Assembly (NCBI GenBank): GCA_014904985.1
Contig: MU128937.1
Span: forward strand, 1-64,000
Direction of reading: 5' to 3'
Source of the DNA: Hydnum rufescens UP504
Lineage: Eukaryota; Basidiomycota; Agaricomycetes; Cantharellales; Hydnaceae
Length of the DNA: 64,000 bases
The first letter of the stretch is position 1. Each line of letters opens with the position of its first letter. The notes below the pieces were generated by a model. That model saw nothing but the letters and a program-made list of their open reading frames with translations. It was not told the DNA's origin and ran no database searches. Positions 35,981 to 46,981 of this stretch are shown here, in pieces. The translations under genes were made by a program, and so were the position numbers.

Positions 35981-38900
35981 ATGGTAAAAATTAGTGCACT
36001 CACCCCAGAAATCTTTATGGAATCGAATCCCGACCACGAACCGACCCATCATCTATCTCCCAGCCTGAGCATCGCTATGCCGCCCAAGAGGAAGGCACTT
36101 CTTTACCGTCTCCCTAGTCCCAACACCTCTCCACGGTCTCACACTAGCTTCGGTTCGAGCCTCTCCGAAGAAGTCGATGGGACTCAAAGTGAAGATGCAG
36201 GCACCCTCGATCTTGCTTCCTCCCAACTCTCGGCGGAACACCATCGTCTGGAACAGGATCGCCAGAAAATTCGCCCATGGAAGCGCTGGGGACCCTATCT
36301 CAGCGAACGCCAATGGGCAACTGTCAGGGAAGACTACTCGGCAGACGGCGATGCTTGGACCCATTTTCCTCATGACCACGCTCGTTCGAGAGCATATCGT
36401 TGGGGTGAAGATGGTATTGGCGGTTTTTCCGACGACCAGGGACGTCTTTGCTGGTCCCTTGCACTTTGGAATGAGAAAGATCCTATCCTCAAGGAACGAC
36501 TCTTTGGTGTTACTGGCCATGAAGGAAACCATGGCGAAGATGTCAAGGAACTTTACTACTATTTGGATTCCACAGTAAGCCTGGCTCTCCCTTGTACTTT
36601 TCAATCTCGTTCACGATTTCGACCCGGCCTCAGCCGACCCACTCCTACATGAAATTTCTCTACAAGTACCCTCAGTCCAGGTTTCCCTACGAGAGTCTGG
36701 TTGATGAAAGCTCTGCTCGTGACCGTAATGTTGCAGAATTTGAACTCTTAGATACTGGGATCTTCGACGAGGACAGGTATTGGGACGTTATCATAGAAGT
36801 AAGTGCAAATGTTCGAATCCGACATTGTAGCCGTCTCATTTACTGTGGTTGTCCTCAAGTACGCGAAAGATGCTGACGACCCAGAGGACATTTCGATTCG
36901 TATTACGGCATTTAACCGTGGTCCAGATCCCGCAAATCTGCACCTCATTCCTCAGCTGACCTTTGGGAATACTTGGTCGTGGCCTTTGAATCCCCCGAAA
37001 CGCCCCGAGGTCCGGGAATCCTCGCCGGGCGTAATCACGGCTGAGCATTCGACACTGGGTCGCATGCATATCCACTGTCTTTCTTCGCCTTTCCCGGTTG
37101 ATGCTGACAAACAGACAGTGTGTGCCAGTGACAATGATGAGATCGCTCCAGAATTGCTCTTTACGGAAAATGACACCAACCACGGACGTCTCCACGATGG
37201 TCAAAACCAACTCCCCTATGTCAAGGATGCTTTTCATGACCACATCATTCCTTCTCATCGTCTCAGTCTAGGCACCGAACTCCTCACCTCTCTTCAACCC
37301 CCGGTTTCCTTTGTTAACCCTGACAAGACTGGAACCAAGTCTGCCGCTCACTATACCTTCAAGAATATCCCTGGTAATGGCGGTTGTGCAGTTGTGCGTT
37401 TGAAAATGACTCGCAAAACCCTTGAGGAGGATCCCACCATCAATGATGAAGAGGTTTTCGATGCTACTGTCGAGGCACGGCGGAACGAGGCAGATGAGTT
37501 TTACGAGACGATCTCTCACGCCGTTGGTACTGCAGATCTCCACAACATCGGTCGGCAGGCCCTTGGAGGCATGTTATGGTGGGCTCTGTGACGATTGGAA
37601 TTCATTCTACACCATGTGGCTGACATTCTCGAACCCCCAGGTCCAAACAGTTCTACCAGTTTATTCAGGAACAGTGGATCAAGGGCGATCCCGCACAACC
37701 ACCACCACCTGAGGCACGAAAGAACATCCGCAATCAAGTAAGTTTCCCCGAGGCTGTTCAAGTACAGTGATAAAATTTCTCCTTGCGGAATGCAGGGATG
37801 GCGACATCTGCACATTGCGGACGTTCTCTCCATGCCGGATAAGTGGGAATACCCTTTCTTCGCTGCATGGGATTCGGCTTTCCATTGTATTCCGCTGGCT
37901 ATGGTCGACCCTGAGTTCGCCAAGAACCAACTCATGCTGTTTACCAGAGATTGGTATATGAAGGCTGATGGAGAAATTCCAGCATATGAGTGGAACTTCT
38001 CGGACGTCAACCCTCCCGTCCACGCATGGTACACTCAGATATCTTTCCCTACCAGACAATGGACTCATATCTCGAAATCCTTAGGGCTACGTTCCGCGTT
38101 TATAAAATCGAACGACAAATCCGCGGTGTTGGGGATATCACGTTCCTCAAGGTTATGTTTTTGAAGCTTATGATCAACTTCACCTGGGTACGCTACGTTG
38201 CGCTTCATCAAATACTGCGAATTTGACGTCTCTTTTGCAGTGGGTAAATCGTAAGGATCGAGACGGCAAAAATGTTTTCGAGGGTGGATTCCTTGGTCTT
38301 GACAATATCGGTGCCTTTAATCGATCTGAGCCCCTCCCCAATGGCGGCGTCCTCCGTCAAGCCGACGGCACTGCGTGGATGGCTTTCTATTGCTTGAATA
38401 TGTGAGTTAGAGTCAACCGTTCCCTTTGTCGATTCTGATCCTTGCATGCAGGTTAAACATGGCGTTGGAGCTTGCCAAATTCGATCCCGCATACGAAGAT
38501 ATCGCTTCCAAATTCTTTGAGGTATGTATTACGTTGAGCCATTGGTAGGTACACCCTTGCTCATCTTTCGGGTTCGTAGCATTTCATTGCGATCGCCGAT
38601 GCAATGACCTATGATGGAGGAAACGGAGAATCTTCGCTCTGGAACGAAAAGGAAGGCTTTTATTTTGATGCCATCCAGTGGAGTACAGGTCACCCGCAGC
38701 AGATCCCAGTTCGATCGCTCGTGGGTTTGATACCCCTGTATGCTACTCTCACTCTCGAGCCGTCTGTCATCGACCGCCTCCCAGACTTTAAGCGTAGGCT
38801 GGAACGATTCCTGAATACTCGTCCGGAAGTATCTCAGCGAAACATGACTCGTGAGTCGTCTGCTGTGATGGTAGGGGAAGGTTGTGGTTACTGAAATCTG

Positions 38901-40001
38901 CCGCTGCCAGTTGATGGCCACGGTGATCGGATATTGCTGGCTCTCGCTAGCAAGGAGCGACTCACTCGAATCCTAGAAAAGATGTTGGATGAGACTGAAT
39001 TTCTCAGCGACTATGGCATTCGATCGTATGTGCCCCATTTGAGATCCTCTTTCGGTCATCTGATGTCTATCGCCATAGTCTATCGAAGTATCACGAACGC
39101 AATCCATTCTCTATGGAAGTAAATGGCGAGAACTTTGGGGTTCAGTATTGGCCCGGGGATTCTCGCTCAGGCATGTTTGGCGGTAACTCCAATTGGAGAG
39201 GGCCGATCTGGCTGGCGACAAACTTCTTGCTTATCGAGTCGCTTCAACGATTCCACCAATATTATGGAGATGGATTCATGGCACGTGATTCTCATATTTT
39301 CATTCAGGACCTGTTTTATTCATGCACTCTGCATGGGTATAGATCGAATGCCCGACCGGAAGCGGAGATTTGATGAACCTTGCCAATGTGGCCAAAGAGA
39401 TTCAACACCGTATTATCAGTATTTTCATCGCAGCGAACGGGGGTCGACCCAGTAACGGAGGCAATGCCAAGATGGATCGTGATCCCCACTTCCGCGATCA
39501 TATTCTATTTCATGAGGTCTTTCCCATTTCTTCCTTTGATCCATATCTGGTGTCTGACTGGAGCATATTTCATAGTTCTTCCACGGTGATGATGGTCGTG
39601 GATTGGGTGCATCTCACCAAACTGGATGGTTCGCTCATTTCTTTCTTATGCGGTCGTTCACCTGGATTGACTGTACTCGTTACTTCAGGACGGGACTTGT
39701 TGCTTATCATATCATACAGTCAGCGGACCCGCGGCCTACGCCTCGAAGTGTGTACCTCTCTTTCCACAACCTTTTTGAAAAATGTTTCTGATTTCTGGTG
39801 CCCTCCTTTAGCTCCCAGAAGTTTCGCTTCCCATTATTTTCACGTATGTATTCCTTTTTTCGGGCCCGGGGTATGGCAATCTTATAAAGCCCCATTATGT
39901 AGGAGCTGATTGAAGACGAGCATGAACCCGAGCTAGACGAAACTCGGAGGTTGCGTCCCGCATACAGTGCCTTGAGGGACATTTCTCCAGACGCGTTGTA
40001 G
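35981..40001 (+). CDS. MGH1-like / GH63-related glycoside hydrolase, paralog 2
   Basis: Tandem paralog of the gene at 29361, with the same domain order: '[15 protein letters not shown]', '[20 protein letters not shown]', '[20 protein letters not shown]' and '[12 protein letters not shown]', ending '..LRDISPDAL'. All exons I checked stay in phase without correction, so this copy looks intact. The N-terminal ~70 residues differ completely from paralog 1 (Ser/Pro-rich, possible alternative starts at 36019 and 36078). The intron at 39281-39342 has a GC donor (GCACGT) where paralog 1 has GTGAGT. The intron starting at 38522 is GT where paralog 1 has GC. It lacks the 61-bp intron at 32715 of paralog 1. 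Probably cytosolic; substrate unknown. Confidence 0.9.
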
Positions 40002-40244
40002 ATCTGAAGTCCATTCGAGATTTGGGGTATGGTAGTGTCGAAAAAATGTGGTTGGCGAGTGCCGGTTTTATTTCGTAATACGTATGTATCGCTGGGAATT
40101 AGGCGTAATCGGTGTAGACTAGAATAATGGGAGGACCGAGTGGATGGATCTTACAGTATTGTACTAGTATTTGGATGCTGTTACTCAGTTGTGTGAATCC
40201 AAAATGTCGAATCCCGGCAGTCTCCGGGCATACTGTTGTGAACC

Positions 40245-42428
40245 ATGCCGAAGCCAGCGATGGACTACTCGCTCTATCTTGTCACGGGACGGCACCTGTT
40301 GCCGCCAGGTGTTGATTACTACGAGTCTCTGGAGGAATCCTTGAAAGGCGGGGTCACAGTCGTGCAAGTGCGGGAGAAAACTGAAGACACCCGGGCATTT
40401 GTAGAGATCGCAAAGAGGTATTGTTGGTATTTTTCAAACCGATTGTTTCTTCACGTTCAATCAGGACACAGGAGATCTGTTCTCGATATAAAGTCCCTGT
40501 TATCATCAATGACAGAATCGATGTCGCTCTTGCTATTAACGCAGTCGGGGTGCACCTTGGGCAGGTGAGCCCATGTTTGTAACCCTAGTACTATCAGTGT
40601 TGATTCTTATTACCCCTCCTTGAAGACTGACATGCCATATGAAACTGCACGTCAGCTCCTGCCAGAATCAGCGGTAATTGGATTATCGGTTAGCTCTCCA
40701 GAAGAAGCTAGGACAGCATCCAAACTCGGCGTCGATTATGTGGGTATTGGACCTATATGGTGGACAACGAGCAAAACTCTCCAAAAAGATGTTATTGGTG
40801 TGAGAGGCGTAGGTGCCATCCTCAGCGCCCTCTCACCGCAAATAAAGGCTGTCGGTATTGGTGAGATTGCGCTTCCTCTCGTATCTATGAGCACTAATAT
40901 AATTCCTCCTTACAGGTGGTGTCAAACAGAATAATCTTATCCGGACGCTTCATGGTGGAGTTGCGGTGTCTGGGCGAGGGCTAGACGGAATAGCTGTCAT
41001 CAGTGAAATAGTTTCGAGCCCGGATCCATGCACTACGGCCCAACGATTATTACGAACTATCCTTTCATTTATAGAGCGTCCGTTCCCACACTTCCTTTTC
41101 CCGCCTTGGCCGCTTCCCTTCTCGCCAACACATACTCCCAACGCCAATCTCACACAACGCGTCGCAAGCCTCATTGACGATACCCGCTCTCTCACGCCCC
41201 TTGTGCATCAAATAACAAATGCTGTCGCGATGACACAATCGGCCAACGTCACCCTCGCTTTGGGCGCAAGTCCGATCATGGCCACTGCCCCCGCAGAAAT
41301 GGAGGACTTGAGCAAGGCCACAAGCGCTCTTTTAGTCAACTTTGGGACTATTGGTGATCTTGAGGGATGCTTCTCGCAGGTGAAGCCCTTCCCGTATGAG
41401 TACCGACGATCGTTTACTGAACCTTATACCTAAGGCCACAGCGCCAACCGGAGCGGGAAACCTCGTGAGTTTACGTGCTATTCAATCGAACATCTCCCCT
41501 CTCTAATAGTGCCTTCATCCTCTGGATCTAGTTGTGTTTGACCCTGTTGCAGTCGGAGCGACGACTCACCGACAGAAAACAGCTCATGGTAAGTTCCATC
41601 GCAGGTCCGTTATGCCGATCTTTAATGTGCCCTGTAGAACTCCTGAACACGTGGCAGGCTACAGTCATAAAAGGGAATGCTGCAGAAATCGGAGCACTTT
41701 CTGGCCTAAAAGAAGTGAGTATCGCTAGCACGGACCTCTAGCATGGCTTTAACATTCGTGGCCTCGAGGTCACGTCTCGAGGAGTTGATAGTGTCGGCCC
41801 AGGCTTTTCCGACCCAGGGGAGGTCGTGAAAGCCCTTGCTTTGCGGGAACGTACGTCTTATACCGGATCATGGTTTGATGTGATTTACGTTGTTTCCTAA
41901 ATCTGATGCACTTAATCCAGGATGCATAGTGGTGCTAACTGGTAAGTATTTTGCCCCCCTCGGTGACGTGAATTAGGTTCCACGTCCCGATGCAGGTGCA
42001 GACGACTGGATCTCAGACGGTCAATCCATCATCAAATGCTCTAATGGGAATCTGCTCTTGGCAGGAATAACTGCGAGTGGCTGTATCGTTGGCACTGCCA
42101 TCGCGACCTACTGCGGGGCTATTAACATCCTTACTCGCAAACATAGTAAGGTGCCCGCAGTCGATCATGGCAATGGTCGACTGGTGCACGGAGACATGCT
42201 GTTGGCTTCGGTAACAGGGTGAGTGTCCTTTCGTACGGTCGTCGTCGGCTCTTGAGTGATATATCACAAATAAATAGTGTGCTTGCTATCACTGTGGCCG
42301 CGGAAATGGCAGCTGAGCGACCGGATGTTCACGGTACTGGAACATTTTTGCCGGCTTTAATTGACGAGCTTGGGCGTCTTGCACCCAACCATATATTGGC
42401 TCGAGCAAAAGTAGCCCACATTACTTAA
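40245..42428 (+). CDS. THI6: Bifunctional thiamin-phosphate synthase / hydroxyethylthiazole kinase
   Basis: Joins HMP-PP and HET-P into thiamin phosphate (N-terminal TenI/ThiE-type TIM barrel) and phosphorylates hydroxyethylthiazole (C-terminal ThiM-type domain). ThiE half: '[10 protein letters not shown]', '[11 protein letters not shown]', '[14 protein letters not shown]', 'GVHLGQTDMP' and '[11 protein letters not shown]'. ThiM half: '[20 protein letters not shown]', '[10 protein letters not shown]', '[13 protein letters not shown]' and 'VIKGNAAEI'. The nucleotide-binding glycine-rich end is 'ITASGCIVG'. About ten short introns were placed. At one junction (intron ending 41433) the phases disagree by one base; one extra G at 41434-41435 would give '[13 protein letters not shown]' and restore the frame. 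A second ATG five codons downstream (40260) is an alternative start. No TPP-riboswitch core ('CTGAGA') was seen in the 243 bp upstream. Confidence 0.92.
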
Positions 42429-42499
42429 TACAGAGAACCTTTATCCGCTGTTTGTATAAAATACAAAATACAACCTTAGAAGTGTTACATGTACAAGTG

Positions 42500-43732
42500 T
42501 CAATCTGAAGGCCCTCCCCGTCGTGCCACAAGCGGGGGTAAAGAGAAAAGTGGAGAGAAGGGCATCTCGGGTGTGGGCTGCAGCCAATTCTTTGCATCGT
42601 AGGTCGCCCCACTTTCTATCATATGGAAAGTGTACGCGTACCGGGTGTGGGGACTGGTGTTCTTCTCCGACTTGTGTAAAACCGAGCCATGAATCAAGAC
42701 CAGGGTGCCTATCGATACGAAGAGACGGGATGGGTTAACCAAACAAAAATACACTAATGGTAATGCCGTACCTGCTTCGCAAGGCTCTTGTTTGTAGTCA
42801 GAAGGGCTCGATGTTGCCAAAGGGTCAGGAGCGGATAGAGATTCGAACCCAGTGCCACCTTCGGGAAGTCTCACAAAGCGTTTTGTTATGGGGTTTCGAA
42901 GATGGGAGCCCGGAAGGAAGCTCAGGGCCCCGTTCTGTGGCGTGCATTCCTCCAATGCAAACCAGAATCCAAGTGCGGATGGAGGGTCCGTGTACTGGTC
43001 AGATATGTAGCTGTTAACACCAAGAGGGTTCCATGGAGTGAGGGAAGGTGTGTGCGAACCAGGAAAGTGGAATCGTTGTGTTCGGGCACTTGACCGCCGA
43101 TCGAGGGTTGTTTGAAGATGACCATGCTTTGAAGCACAAGAGGACTGCGATGGAAACCAAGCTCCAGAACCAGTTGCTGGAGGCGGGGATTCTCTAGCGT
43201 TACGGATCGGAAAATAGGGTCCAATTCGTGGAGAGCTGAGAGTCTCGATCCACGTCAGGTCACTATCGGATATCCGACATAGTACGATTGTGTGTTTACC
43301 GTGACCCATCTTATTCACAGCAAGCTCCTTGGGTCGGTTGAGTTTACCATCCTCACCGAACGCTTCGTCTTCGAGAAAGAAGCGGATCTTATCACCGCTG
43401 TTCAGGAAATAGTTGTCCCGACATGCTTTTTATCTCCGGATTCATCCGTGGTGAAGCAAGTCTGGAAGCGTACTGTGTCAGATGCGAAGGAAACAGAAGA
43501 GACGCGAATTCCACCAGAGGATGACCATCCAGACTAAATTCATCCAATAGCTCTTTCGATCTAGTAAGGAGTGCTGTGATCTCATCTTCCCTCAAAAACC
43601 CAGGAATCACGAGATAACTAGATATTTTAACATTAGAATGGAAAAGTGATTTGACTGCAGAAGGCGTTAGACGTGCCCATCTTTGTGGAACTTTTGGTTA
43701 AGCTCAGGGGTCAAGATCTCAAAGTCGACCAT
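42500..43732 (-). CDS. Phytanoyl-CoA dioxygenase-like (PhyH) oxygenase
   Basis: Non-heme Fe(II)/2-oxoglutarate dioxygenase of the PhyH (PHYHD1-like) family. The first exon encodes the typical 'LNQKFHKDG' and joins through a GC-AG intron (43676-43618, donor GCACGT) to 'YLVIPGFLREDEITALL'. A second intron is 43514-43462. Further motifs are 'SGDKIRFFLEDEAFGEDG', the iron-binding H-x-D in 'QVPEHNDSTFL', 'ALGFWFALEECTPQNGALSF', the distal His in 'LIHGSVLHKSEKN' and 'RYAYTFHMIES'. The frame breaks between 'DKKHVG' and 'DNYFLNSGDK': the CCC run at 43417-43419 needs one more base. That is either an assembly error or a pseudogenising deletion. It is convergent with THI6, with 71 bp between the two stop codons. 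Confidence 0.85.
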
Positions 43733-43959
43733 AAGATTCAATCATTTGCTTCCGCAACCGAAGGCATTTCAGTGTACTTGCACTCCACCACGAAGTAACG
43801 TAAAAAGCCAGCCATCGTTTAAAAAACTTATTCATACGTAAGATACAAACCTTCAGTGGCTTTTGCGGCCGAGGAATAAGCGCGTGAAGTAAACTATGCT
43901 GTCAGGACCGTACACTCAGGCTGGAATGTTTTTTTTGAATGAAAAAAGCCCAATGCAGG

Positions 43960-46846
43960 TCAAGGTGGGACCTCATCGATGATCTCGTCGACCCGTTCAT
44001 CGATGTTTTCTCCGCGTTCCAGTCGTCCAATCAAATGTAATATTTGGGCCCGGTGTAGTCGGTAGTGTTCCTGCCAGCCCTTCCAGGGATGGTGAGGGTT
44101 CTGTCAAAAAATCCATGCACATGATGCCAGGGCTTGAACACGGTACTGTCTTGGGGGACGAAAAACATACCTCGGCAGCGAACTGTCTGAATACTGCATC
44201 TTGAATTCCCTCGGGGTGCGTAGAGAAGAAGCGAGCCAGACAAACATCATCATCGTAAGAATATCGAGTGCGCTTTGCTGGAGGGACAGTCACTGGCTTA
44301 TCGTCTGGCGTTCCGTCAAGTTCATGATGATGTCGACGCCAGTACTGATATCACAGCAATGTCAGAATGGGACAGACTGGAGGAACCTAAACCTACCTTC
44401 ATCCATGAAGCTCTCGAGTGGTGCGGGGCCTACTGGAGGGTTAAGTATCTTGAGAAATATCAAAAGATGGAACATACCCTCTGAGTAATATCAGTCCAAA
44501 ACTGGCTCATGCTCAGATCACCGTTCTCCTGCCGTCTGTGTATCCGCCGGTACGTCAATATACCATAGACACCGTCAAAACACAAAGTAAAACCCACCGT
44601 CGATAAGCCATGAATCGAACGAGGAACTCAACATCCTCGGCGGTGAATGCGATCCCCTTCCCGGAGGTGCTGCGAGCTAGGACTTTGGGCGCTTGTGGTT
44701 CGTCCGGGCAAGAGTTAGGGGAAGGCTCGATGCCGCACTGGCATTCGCATATGTAGCCCCGCCACGTGCGCTTTGTGGTCCTTCCGGGGCGGTGGATGTT
44801 TCTCCTGTTCCGGAAGTTACAGGAATAGGTCTCGCGATCGGATTCGCCTTGTCATCAGGGGAGACCACGTTCGAAGCAGCGTCAGTCGCGCGAGGCTTGA
44901 TTCCGGTGGTCATGAGCATGGGATCGATGTTGGGGTCCGCCCGCAGAGGAGTTTGTAGCGCAGGACTCTCAGTTCCTTCGTGGGGTGGAGGATCAATGGG
45001 ATCACTGGATTCCACTGCATTCAAGGGTTCGGGCGGCTGGGTTTGGTCGTCGTTGTCCTTGTTCGACACTTCTCCCTCGACCTCTCGGTCCTTATCAGAT
45101 GCTTCCTTACCGTCACCGTCATCATGGTCCGGGTTCCCTTCGCCAGGGGTGGCATCCTCCATTGAGAATGGGCCGATACGGATCTTGTGCCTGTTGCAAT
45201 ATCGCCGCCAACTGAAGAAGGAATGATGCGAAGCCTGGACATGCTACATCAGCCGGAGGCACGACGGAAAGGGGGGGTATACTGGGACGAAAGAGGAGCG
45301 AAACACGAGCCTTGATGGCCAACTTCTCACAAATCTCTCTCAAGCTTCGGATTCAAGGCCAAAATGTCAGCGACGATCACAACATTATGCAGAGGTGAGA
45401 GGAACTTCTACCTCAACATGTGGCCCATGTCTCGACAGTAGTTTATGTACTTGTGCAAATACGTCACATCTGCTTGGGTAAATCTGTTTCCACCTCGGGA
45501 TGAAGTCACACTTTGTTTGGGTGGTGTAGGGCTGCGTCTGGCTGGGGCTGTGGGGCGGACAAGTAAAGATGCATCTGTGGGAGGTTCCGGCTATGAAGGC
45601 GATACTCAGATGGAGGAACTCCAGAGCAAGACGCAGATAACCAACCGTCCGCTTGCGCTTGCGACCTCGAGGACGGTCGGCCGCTGGAACTGAGCGGACG
45701 CCTTCAGAGGCACCACCCGCTAACGACGAATGAATATGCAGCTGCGGATTTGACGATCCTGCATGGGGGTGCGAACCTTCGGAGGGTTGGGGGTGGGAAT
45801 ATGCCTGCTGGGCCTGTGTATAAGAAGGATTAGCAATGTCAGGCGAGACTTTGGGCTGAAGACGAACCGGATTATAAAACGGATAGTAATTTTGATTTTG
45901 TCCGCCTGTCCACCCTAACATGCCGTACGTTGGCACATTCGGAGATCCACGAGCAGACGATTCACCAGAGTCGCAGCAGCATATCCGCGGAGTATTGCGG
46001 GTCCTTCATGACCACCGCCTGAAGTAGGAGCATCTGCCTCTGGCGGCATTCCAAATGCTGGCGAATTGGTGGAGTTGGATTGAAGTTCTGTTGATGAGAT
46101 TCGGTGGGTGGACTTGAATTATTCTTTTCGTCTGTGTCTTTTGTTGGGGGAATGCTAGGAGAGGGACTTCGTTCAAGAATAGAGGGGATGTTGGGACTGC
46201 ACTATGGACGTTCTTGCTTGAATTTTCTCCCCGTACGTCCCTAATAAAGAGAAATTTCAGTTCTGCACAGAGATGGAGGGCCTAGGAACGTACATTTCAT
46301 TTCCCTTGACTTTAAATCCACCCAATGATACATATGTCCCATTGACACTATGGAGTCCCTGCGAATGCATTCGAAGATCCACTGGGCGTCGAGAACTACT
46401 CTCCCTCTTTTGTGTGAATACAGCCTCCATAGACTTTGGCCGCCCTCTTTCTTAGGGTTGACTAATAAAGAACCATGAGGTTTTGCATGGCTCTACCAGG
46501 GGTGGTGGCCTACCTAGAATGTACTGTGTAGTGCTATAAGTCTTCACAATTGTTCCACCATGTTTCTAGTGAGAGATGGTGTAAATTAAATGGAAGAGGT
46601 GCTCTGAGTGTGCCGGACCTTAATCGCGTTCGTGACAGCCTCCCGATCGGCAGTATCTTCGTGAACATAGAATGAAAGCGGCACACCTAACATTGGGTCA
46701 ATAAAGAGCTGAGCATTGACAGGTTGCGTGCCCTCTGCTCCCAAATTGTCCCTCCTATTGATTTGGGCAATGGGTGCAGGTCCATCGCTGGTGCTGATTT
46801 CAGAATCCAGTGGCGGGGTCCCTCCAAGGGATTGTGAGGGTGTCAT
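43960..46846 (-). CDS. RAP1: RAP1-like telomere protein (BRCT plus three Myb-like modules)
   Basis: Shelterin-type telomere protein. The first exon (46846-46619) and the next carry a BRCT domain: 'LFIDPMLGVPLSFYVHED', 'AIKKHGGTIVKTYSTTQYIL' and 'VVLDAQWIFECIRRDS'. After a Pro/Gln-rich linker and a basic 'RPRGRKRKRT' come three Myb-like modules. They are 'RFTQADVTYLHKYI'..'SWRRYCNRHK', 'AFTAEDVEFLVRFMAYRR'..'SWMKYWRRH', and 'YSYDDDVCLARFFSTHPEGI'..'PWKGWQEHYRLH'. An acidic/Ser region separates modules 1 and 2. Each module is split by introns. The frame between the acidic region and module 2 needs one extra base in the GGG run at 44687-44689, and the linker exons (~45930-46300) are not fully resolved. 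The C-terminus ends soon after module 3, without a recognisable RCT domain. Confidence 0.85.
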
Positions 46847-46981
46847 TGGGACACGGTGAAACGCAAGGTCGCAAATTTCCGTGAGATTGCTCAACGTTCA
46901 CTTGAACTGCCAAGTTTGTACTTCCAGCAAGAATAAGGTCTCACTTATCAAATCCCAGACCCCAAATCCAGAGGAGTCGGG
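46847..46981. promoter_or_regulatory. Bidirectional promoter RAP1 / YSH1
   Basis: Only 135 bp separate the divergent ATGs of RAP1 (46846, minus) and YSH1 (46982, plus). Both genes must share this interval for their promoters and 5'UTRs, unless upstream non-coding exons exist. No TATA box was recognised. Confidence 0.6.

Noticed and set aside
40002..40244. TPP riboswitch upstream of THI6
   Set aside because: No 'CTGAGA' core or matching second half, and no upstream intron structure supporting it.
42500..43732. PhyH gene called as a pseudogene
   Set aside because: Only a single one-base frame break, of the same kind as in essential genes nearby, so an assembly error is at least as likely.
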